From contig JAFGPY010000409.1 in the NCBI GenBank assembly GCA_016935955.1, forward strand, positions 1 through 5,084: a stretch of 5,084 bases of DNA, in the 5' to 3' direction. Position 1 is the stretch's first letter. Each line of letters opens with the position of its first letter. The position numbers were made by a program, and so were the translations under genes. Below the pieces are notes generated by a model, which saw nothing but the letters and a program-made list of their open reading frames with translations, searched no databases and was not told the origin of the DNA. This DNA comes from Planctomycetota bacterium (GTDB lineage Bacteria; Planctomycetota; Phycisphaerae; FEN-1346; JAACEH01). Shown here piece by piece: positions 1-4,046 of this stretch.

Positions 1-108
1 ATCGCCGAAGGCAAACAGGTGACCTACGACATGAAGCCCGACCGCAACGACCCGACGGCCGTCGGCACCAGCCAGATGGCCGATGCCATTATTGCCGCCA
101 TGGGCTGA
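1..108 (+). CDS. icd: NAD-type isocitrate dehydrogenase, C-terminal end (partial)
   Basis: This is the last 35 codons of a gene that begins before the window; frame 1 is open from base 1 to a TGA at 106-108. The visible residues include VTYDMKPD followed by [18 protein letters not shown]. The TYD...GTS.MADAI pattern is the closing signature of the isocitrate/isopropylmalate dehydrogenase family, and the TYD-plus-GTS form fits the NAD-type isocitrate dehydrogenases better than LeuB. The family oxidises isocitrate to 2-oxoglutarate with release of CO2 in the cytoplasmic TCA cycle. The catalytic and cofactor-binding residues lie upstream and cannot be checked, so NAD versus NADP preference is inferred from similarity of the tail alone. 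A strong hairpin terminator follows 34 bases after the stop, so this gene closes its transcription unit. The main alternative is another beta-decarboxylating dehydrogenase such as homoisocitrate or 3-isopropylmalate dehydrogenase. Confidence 0.7.
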   Translation: MAEGKQVTYDMKPDRNDPTAVGTSQMADAIIAAMG

Positions 109-141
109 GCGACGCTCGGACGAGCGGTTGACGTAACACAA

Positions 142-182
142 AGGCACGCGACTCGAATCGAGTGGCGTGCCTCTTTGCTTTC
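142..182 (+). terminator. Intrinsic terminator of the isocitrate dehydrogenase gene
   Basis: An eight-base outer stem (AGGCACGC at 142-149 with GCGTGCCT at 165-172) is separated by one G-G mismatch from a perfect five-base inner stem (ACTCG at 151-155 with CGAGT at 159-163). The loop is AAT. The 3' side continues as CTTTGCTTT. On the opposite strand the same hairpin is followed by TTGTGTTA, so it could also stop transcription arriving from the right. Confidence 0.85.
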
Positions 183-216
183 CGTTCCAGTTATGTTGGG
201 TGCCGCCGGTGTTGCC

Positions 217-254
217 GGCCTGAGGGCGGACACAAACATAGTCCGCCCCTGGCC
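217..254. repeat. Inverted repeat, 8-bp perfect stem with extended arms
   Basis: GGGCGGAC at 224-231 pairs perfectly with GTCCGCCC at 241-248 across a nine-base A-rich loop (232-240). Outside a small internal loop, GGCC at 217-220 can pair with GGCC at 251-254. No T-run follows on either strand, so it is not a standard intrinsic terminator. It may be a structured RNA element, a transcript-end stabiliser or a binding site. Confidence 0.6.
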
Positions 255-274
255 TGTCCTCCCCCCATGGTGAA

Positions 275-289
275 CCGGCCACGGGCCGG
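275..289. repeat. Short GC-rich inverted repeat followed by CCCCTTTAA
   Basis: CCGGCC at 275-280 and GGCCGG at 284-289 form a six-base stem with a three-base loop. The + strand continues CCCCTTTAA. It could be a weak second terminator backing up the one at 142-182, but GC-rich DNA gives such repeats often. Confidence 0.35.
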
Positions 290-408
290 CCCCTTTAACG
301 GGACGATTATATTGATCCTGGGAGCGGCTCGCCCCGAGCTTCGTGGATGGGCCGGCCGCGAGTCTGGTGACAGGCAACCGCTGGTGCATGTCGCTTCCGC
401 GTGGCGTT

Positions 409-696
409 CTACTGGCGGCGGAACGTCTGAGGCATGGCCCAGGTCGGCAACTCGACGCCGGCCAGGGGCAGAGCGGTCTTCTGCTGTTCGTCGCCCTGTT
501 TCATGGGCAGACCGGCAGCGTAGATCAGCTTCAGGTCACGGTAGACCGTGCGCCGACTGACGCCGAACCGTCGCATCAGCTCAGGCACCGTGATGTCGCG
601 TTGCTGCAACAGCCAAGCCATCCGCAGTACGCGGATGGACTTGCTTTGGGCGCCGGTCCCTCGGCCTCCCTTCTGTTCAAAGACCAACTCTTCCAT
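409..696 (-). CDS. Stand-alone helix-turn-helix regulator (HTH_11/DeoR-like domain)
   Basis: This is a 95-residue protein with one recognisable domain, a winged-helix-type HTH at about residues 18-65. Helix 1 covers SIRVLRMAWLL (20-30), helix 2 runs through VPELMRRFG (37-45), and the recognition helix is SRRTVYRDL (48-56) followed by AAGLPM. This is the N-terminal DNA-binding segment of WYL-type and DeoR-like repressors, where SxRTxxRDL is the hallmark. Those regulators are usually near 300 residues and carry a ligand-sensing WYL or sugar-phosphate domain. Here the chain stops 30 residues after the HTH, and the downstream bases do not encode a sensor domain in a shifted frame. The ATG at 696 is supported by GGAGG (703-707 on the + strand) six bases upstream. 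The protein is probably a cytoplasmic DNA-binding regulator. Its target is unknown; the transporter gene just behind it on the same strand is the nearest candidate. Confidence 0.75.
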   Translation of the reverse strand: MEELVFEQKGGRGTGAQSKSIRVLRMAWLLQQRDITVPELMRRFGVSRRTVYRDLKLIYAAGLPMKQGDEQQKTALPLAGVELPTWAMPQTFRRQ

Positions 697-977
697 GCCA
701 CGCCTCCATGACGAGGGACACTGCCGCGCCAGGCGTCGATCAACCAGCGAATATGGCGAGCAGATTCTGGAGGTGCATATGTTAGTGCTGACCGTTATAC
801 CCTACTGTTGCTGAGAGTCCTTTCAAGTCAAAACGGGTGCCACGTGAGTGACACTACGCCATATGCATGTCGCGCTTTGTGCCCTTTTTCATCCGGATTC
901 TCGGTTATCGGACCGTTGTCTTTGCGTGCCACCAAAGTTGGCGGGACGAGCGGACGCAGGGGTATGCGTGCGGCAGG
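697..977. other. Intergenic region between transporter and HTH genes
   Basis: These 281 bases separate the end of the transporter gene from the start of the HTH gene, both on the - strand. They hold the HTH gene's Shine-Dalgarno (703-707) and a candidate - strand promoter (794-826). The part from about 815 to 930 is visibly less GC-rich than its neighbours. No convincing terminator for the transporter gene is visible. An 11-codon frame with GGAGG in front (779-814, +) exists but has no gene after it on that strand, so I do not call it. Confidence 0.55.
794..826 (-). promoter_or_regulatory. Candidate promoter of the HTH gene
   Basis: Reading the - strand, TTGAAA (821-826 on +) is followed after 16 bases by TAGGGT (799-804). 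An overlapping TATAAC (794-799) is the better -10 match but sits 21 bases from that -35. A second -35-like TTGACT overlaps at 826-831. It lies about 100 bases upstream of the HTH start. The match is imperfect, so this is a candidate only. Confidence 0.35.
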
Positions 978-2258
978 TCAACGCGCGGGGGTCTTGCGCG
1001 GGTCGCTCATGCGGAGCACGGCGGCAAGCGACAGCACGATGGCCGTGGCGGCTATGGCGGCGGTGAGGGTGAAGCTTCCCGAGGTGCTGCGGACGATGGC
1101 GCAGATGCCGGTGGCCACGAGCATGCTCGGCAGGTTCACCAGCGACATGACGCCCAGGACGGTGGCCCGTCGGCGCACCGGAACGATCTCCATGGCCATG
1201 GTCATCTGGCCGACGTTCTGAATGTAGAAGGCGAATCCGTAGACGAAGAAGATGGCTCGGAAGGCAATGTTGCTTGAGGCTACGGCGGCTGCAATGGCGA
1301 TGAGCACGAAGAGTATGCGACCAATGATCATCGGCCAGCGCGGTCCCCATCGGTCGCCCTGGTAGGCGGCGAGCAGGTTGCCGACAATGGCTCCGACCAT
1401 CTGCATCAGCAGCAGGTCGCCGACGTAGCTTTCGCCGCGGCCGGTTGCCAGGCGAGCCTGGATGGCGAGGAACGGAACGAAGATGTACAGGCCGCAGCCC
1501 AGCGCCTGGGCGATCAGGAAGAGCCGCACGGAGCGCTCTTCGCGGAGCAATGGCGACACGAGGCGAAGGCTCGACAGCAGGTTGGCGGCCGGTTCGGCGG
1601 CCTTCGGCGGATCGTGCGGCCGTTCACGAACCAGCAGGAAGACGACGTACGACAGGCAGATCGTCGCGAAGGCGCCCAGGTGCAGCAGTCCGTAGCCGGT
1701 CGCGCCGGGCCAGCGGGCCAGCACGACGCGGACCACGCCTCCCGCGGCGACGCCGAGCAGGCAGGAGATGATGTTGCGGCCGGCCAGCATCGACGCCCGA
1801 CGGCGGACGGGAATCGTCTTGATGAGCAACTGTTGCCAGGCGGTCAGCGTCAGTCCGCCGGCGAAGCCCGACACCAGCGGCGCGGCCACGACCAGTGCCA
1901 GGGCCAGGGTCTGTCGTGTGCCGCCGAGAGCCAGCAGCACCAGGGCCGCAGCCAGGTACGGCAGCCGCTGGAAGACGCCGCTGACGACGCAGTACGGTTT
2001 GAACCGCCGCACGCCTTCGATCCGGTGGGCCAGCAGGATGGGCGCCGCCGTGAAACCGATCAGCATCAGCACGGGCACCACCGAGATGAGCCACGACGGG
2101 CCGCCCAGTTCCTTGACGATGGTCGGCATGACGGTGTCCATGCTGAGCAGGGCCATGCCGCCGAGGTAGAGTCCGCCCTCGATCATGTGGGCGGCGTAGT
2201 TGCGGGCCACGTGGTCCGTGGCGTCGGCGGGGAGCATGGGATTCTGCGGCTCGGTCAT
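978..2258 (-). CDS. MFS transporter, 12 transmembrane helices
   Basis: This 426-residue protein has the size and layout of the major facilitator superfamily. About twelve hydrophobic segments can be placed, near residues 22-43, 56-78, 88-112, 117-140, 160-182, 188-210, 243-266, 280-300, 307-327, 330-352, 366-388 and 396-416. A charged cytoplasmic loop (211-242) lies between the two six-helix halves. The loop after helix 8 (QGDRWGPRWPM, 300-310) resembles MFS motif A (GxxxDRxGRR), and a degenerate version (AHRIEGVRRFKP) lies after helix 2. A sequence of the form PVRRRA[ST]xL occurs twice, at 150-158 and 360-368, at equivalent places in the two halves. MFS proteins are secondary transporters in the inner membrane; the substrate cannot be read here. 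The ATG at 2258 has only a weak Shine-Dalgarno (AGG), but it gives a normal N-terminus and lies below a plausible promoter. It is divergent from the secreted hydrolase-like gene. A sugar or oligosaccharide substrate is a contextual guess. Confidence 0.88.
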   Translation of the reverse strand: MTEPQNPMLPADATDHVARNYAAHMIEGGLYLGGMALLSMDTVMPTIVKELGGPSWLISVVPVLMLIGFTAAPILLAHRIEGVRRFKPYCVVSGVFQRLPYLAAALVLLALGGTRQTLALALVVAAPLVSGFAGGLTLTAWQQLLIKTIPVRRRASMLAGRNIISCLLGVAAGGVVRVVLARWPGATGYGLLHLGAFATICLSYVVFLLVRERPHDPPKAAEPAANLLSSLRLVSPLLREERSVRLFLIAQALGCGLYIFVPFLAIQARLATGRGESYVGDLLLMQMVGAIVGNLLAAYQGDRWGPRWPMIIGRILFVLIAIAAAVASSNIAFRAIFFVYGFAFYIQNVGQMTMAMEIVPVRRRATVLGVMSLVNLPSMLVATGICAIVRSTSGSFTLTAAIAATAIVLSLAAVLRMSDPRKTPAR

Positions 2259-2303
2259 AGCGACCTGTGGTCCAGCGCTGCGATGGTCTTGTGCAAGGGG
2301 AAG

Positions 2304-2332
2304 ATGATACGCAGGTCACCGCGGAAGCACAA
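2304..2332 (-). promoter_or_regulatory. Candidate sigma70-type promoter of the MFS gene
   Basis: On the - strand, TTGTGC (2327-2332 on +) is separated by exactly 17 bases from TATCAT (2304-2309). The -10 matches five of six consensus bases and the -35 three of six. Transcription would start near 2297, giving a leader of roughly 38 bases before the ATG at 2258. Half-site GCGGAA (2321-2326) lies inside the spacer. Confidence 0.5.
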
Positions 2333-2384
2333 GCTCGTTTCCGCAGGCGGAACGGCCCGGCCGCGGGCGGCGGGGCCTTCCGCC
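2321..2384. promoter_or_regulatory. Cluster of GCGGAA/TTCCGC half-sites, possible operator and hairpin
   Basis: Four copies of one hexamer in alternating orientation fall within 64 bases: GCGGAA 2321-2326, TTCCGC 2339-2344, GCGGAA 2347-2352 and TTCCGC 2378-2383. The middle two form a perfect 14-base palindrome around a central AG (2339-2352), the form of a dimeric repressor site. The last two also lie in a 12-bp inverted repeat with one bulged C: GGCGGAA-C-GGCCC (2346-2358) against GGGCCTTCCGCC (2373-2384). The first copy overlaps the MFS promoter spacer. The region is very GC-rich, so chance contributes, but the spacing and symmetry suggest regulator binding. Confidence 0.4.
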
Positions 2385-2475
2385 GGGAACCCGGGACCGG
2401 CGTTCGATCTGCAGCCATCGCCGTTGCTGGCAGTTGCCCAACCGCTTTGCGGGCCACCTCGTGCGGTCCGGGGGG

Positions 2476-2504
2476 TTGAATTCACGTGGTCCCGGCAATA
2501 TAGT
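2476..2504 (+). promoter_or_regulatory. Sigma70-type promoter of the secreted hydrolase-like gene
   Basis: TTGAAT (2476-2481) and TATAGT (2499-2504) are separated by exactly 17 bases; four and five of six positions match consensus. Such AT-rich hexamers stand out in this GC-rich DNA. Transcription should begin near 2511, leaving a short leader of about 20 bases that just contains the Shine-Dalgarno at 2519-2523. Confidence 0.7.
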
Positions 2505-2530
2505 CTGGAGGTCATCCCGGAGGGTCGGTC

Positions 2531-3880
2531 ATGGTCAAGCCCATGGTGGTGTTGAGTTTGTGCGGCGTCTCCCTGTGCGTGTGCCTGGTCCCGGCGGTTG
2601 CGGCCGACGAGGACGCGACGCCCAGTGTGGCGACGGTCGCCGCAGGGGCGTCGGAGTTGTCGCCGATCAAGACAGTGGAAATTGGCCGCAACGGAGAGAT
2701 GCGCGTCGACGGGCGGCCCTTCATCCCGCTGAAGGTCTGGCTGCAGGATCCGCAGCATTTTCCGAAGCTGCATGCCGCGGGTGTCAACACCTGCGCGGGC
2801 TACTGGTGGAGCGATGAGAAGAAGCGCGGCTCCGGCGACACCGGGGGCATGGACGAGTACGCCGAGATGGTCCGCCGCGCGGGGTTCTATTACATTGCTC
2901 CGTTCATGGACGAGCAGCCGGAAGCCACACGGAAGGTGGCGGCGATGGACCATCTGTTGGCTTGGATTCACAACGACGAGCCGGACCTGCCCAGGAAGGT
3001 CACCGGGGCGGACGGCAAGCGTCGCAGCGTGCCGCGGGACACCCTCGAAGAAACGGCGGCGCGCTACAAGGCCATCAAGGCCGTGGACACACGACACCCG
3101 GTGATCATGGGCCTGACGGCCAACTTTATGAAGTGCGAGACCACGCACTACGACGAGGCGACCAAGGCCCGCATCTATCCCGAGTACGTCAAGTACTGCG
3201 ACGCCACGGGATTCGACACCTATCCGATCTACGGCAGCAACCATCCCAACTGGCTGCACAAGGTGGCCGACGGCGTGACGGAGTTGCGGGCCATCGCCGG
3301 CCCGAAGCGGCTGGTCGGCTGCACCGTCGAAACGTGCAAGGGCAGCCAGTGGATCACTTACGAGAAGCAGTTGGAGGTCGAACCGAAGCACACGCGGTGT
3401 GAGGTCTGGATGGCCCTGATCCGCGGGGCGACGGCCATCAGCTACTTCACGCACGCGTGGCGACCGTCGTACTCGCAGTTCGCCTGCACGCCGGAGATGG
3501 TCGCCGAACTCGGGCGGCTCAACGCACAGATCACGCGCCTGACGCCGGCCCTGACGGCCGACGCGGCGAAGGCGGAGATCGGAATGGCTCTGAGTGCCGA
3601 GGACGGCGCGAAGCTGGACTGCCACTTCAAGGCCACGCAACTCGACGGCGCGGTGTACCTGTTCGCGCAGAACATCGATCTCGGTCCCGGCGCCGACAAG
3701 CTGGCCCAGGGCGAGCCGATCAGTCCGCGGTCGGGCAAGGCCGTCTTCACCGTGACGGGCCTGAAGGCCGGAGCGACGATCGAGGTGCTGGACGAGGACC
3801 GCACGATCACGGCCCAGGGCGGCACGTTCACCGACGCCTTCGCGCCGCTGGCTGAGCACGTCTATCGTCTCAAGCTCTAA
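2531..3880 (+). CDS. Secreted glycoside-hydrolase-like TIM-barrel protein
   Basis: This 449-residue protein starts at an ATG seven bases after GGAGG (2519-2523). Residues 1-24 form a signal peptide (hydrophobic 5-20, cleavage expected after AVA24), so it is exported. A variable linker follows to about residue 45. Then RVDGRPFIPLKVW (58-70) and HAAGVNTCAGYWW (81-93) look like the opening strands of the (beta/alpha)8 barrels of glycoside hydrolases. AWIHNDEPDLP (144-154) places Glu150 where clan-A-like barrels carry the acid/base on strand 4. GFDTYPIY (227-234) and GCTVETCKG (263-271, Glu267 a possible second carboxylate) follow. REVWMAL-type helix residues before GATAISYF (299-306) are typical of the last barrel turns. 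Residues from about 345 form a beta-rich C-terminal domain ending EVLDEDRTI...HVYRLKL. Eight cysteines remain in the mature chain, with C264 and C269 close together. Exact family and substrate are not recognised, and the catalytic roles are inferred from motif position. It is divergent from an MFS transporter. Confidence 0.75.
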   Translation: MVKPMVVLSLCGVSLCVCLVPAVAADEDATPSVATVAAGASELSPIKTVEIGRNGEMRVDGRPFIPLKVWLQDPQHFPKLHAAGVNTCAGYWWSDEKKRGSGDTGGMDEYAEMVRRAGFYYIAPFMDEQPEATRKVAAMDHLLAWIHNDEPDLPRKVTGADGKRRSVPRDTLEETAARYKAIKAVDTRHPVIMGLTANFMKCETTHYDEATKARIYPEYVKYCDATGFDTYPIYGSNHPNWLHKVADGVTELRAIAGPKRLVGCTVETCKGSQWITYEKQLEVEPKHTRCEVWMALIRGATAISYFTHAWRPSYSQFACTPEMVAELGRLNAQITRLTPALTADAAKAEIGMALSAEDGAKLDCHFKATQLDGAVYLFAQNIDLGPGADKLAQGEPISPRSGKAVFTVTGLKAGATIEVLDEDRTITAQGGTFTDAFAPLAEHVYRLKL

Positions 3881-3904
3881 CCGGGGAACGCCGTGTGTTG
3901 TTTA

Positions 3905-3925
3905 CCCCTCCCGTCAAGAGAGGGG
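3905..3925. repeat. Hairpin after the hydrolase-like gene
   Basis: CCCCTC (3905-3910) pairs perfectly with GAGGGG (3920-3925) over a nine-base loop, 24 bases after the stop codon. No T-run follows, so it is at best a weak terminator. It may be a transcript-stabilising stem or the first stem of a structured leader for the next gene. Confidence 0.4.
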
Positions 3926-3975
3926 CATATCGGGGCCGCTGCTCGCACAGGCGGGTTTTCATCGGCACCGCCGCG

Positions 3976-4031
3976 CTTGCCGTGGGTTCCAGAGGGGGAG
4001 CATTCGACGCATCCCACCGGCAAGGTTTTTT
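3976..4031 (+). terminator. Strong intrinsic terminator, possibly an attenuator
   Basis: CTTGCCGTGGG (3976-3986) pairs with CCCAC-C-GGCAAG (4013-4024), giving 11 base pairs with one bulged C at 4018. The loop is 26 bases. One G later comes a run of six T (4026-4031). This is a full stem plus T-run and should end transcripts from the hydrolase-like gene. The T-run ends only four bases before the Shine-Dalgarno of the following lipoprotein gene, so any transcript of that gene starting upstream must read through it. A competing short stem, CGGCA (3963-3967) with TGCCG (3978-3982), could disrupt the 5' arm. Confidence 0.7.
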
Positions 4032-4035
4032 GAAA

Positions 4036-4040
4036 GGGAG
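4036..4040 (+). promoter_or_regulatory. Shine-Dalgarno deciding a GTG start
   Basis: GGGAG (AGGGAG with the preceding base) lies six bases before GTG 4047. The next possible start, ATG 4062, is 21 bases from it and has no other Shine-Dalgarno. This favours the GTG, although the ATG would give a more classical lipoprotein signal beginning MKLAAS. Confidence 0.6.
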
Positions 4041-4046
4041 ACAGGC

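Larger units (their letters stand above)
109..408. other. Non-coding gap between convergent genes, rich in hairpins
   Basis: This gap separates the dehydrogenase gene (+) from the end of the HTH gene (-). No convincing reading frame with a ribosome binding site lies in it. Besides the terminator at 142-182 it holds a run of inverted repeats: GCCGG/CCGGC at 205-209 and 215-219, GGGCGGAC/GTCCGCCC at 224-231 and 241-248, CCGGCC/GGCCGG at 275-280 and 284-289, and GCTCG/CGAGC at 327-331 and 335-339. An isolated perfect TATAAT lies on the - strand at 306-311. For a convergent junction, 300 bases is more than terminators alone need. Confidence 0.7.

Noticed and set aside
109..408. Possible frameshifted remnant of a WYL sensor domain downstream of the HTH gene.
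   Set aside because: None of the - strand frames here gives WYL-like sequence, and the space is filled with hairpins and the dehydrogenase terminator.
779..814. 11-codon + strand frame MLVLTVIPYCC with GGAGG five bases upstream, resembling a leader peptide.
   Set aside because: No + strand gene follows for about 1.7 kb, no terminator hairpin or regulatory codon run is near, and it lies across the candidate HTH promoter on the other strand.
1614..2555. 313-codon + strand frame opposite the MFS gene.
   Set aside because: The product is Gln/Arg/His/Gly/Ala-rich low-complexity sequence, antisense to a convincing membrane protein and running across two promoters.
2255..3859. Long 534-codon - strand frame opposite the secreted hydrolase-like gene.
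   Set aside because: It is antisense to a gene with signal peptide, Shine-Dalgarno and promoter. Its product is rich in Arg/His/Val/Leu with no domain sense, as expected from the complement of a gene with G/C third positions.
3976..4025. TTCGA and CCCACC near the end of a hairpin, reminiscent of a tRNA T-loop and acceptor.
   Set aside because: The bases flanking TTCGA do not form a five-base T-stem, and no D-arm or anticodon arm can be placed upstream. The pairing is explained by the terminator.
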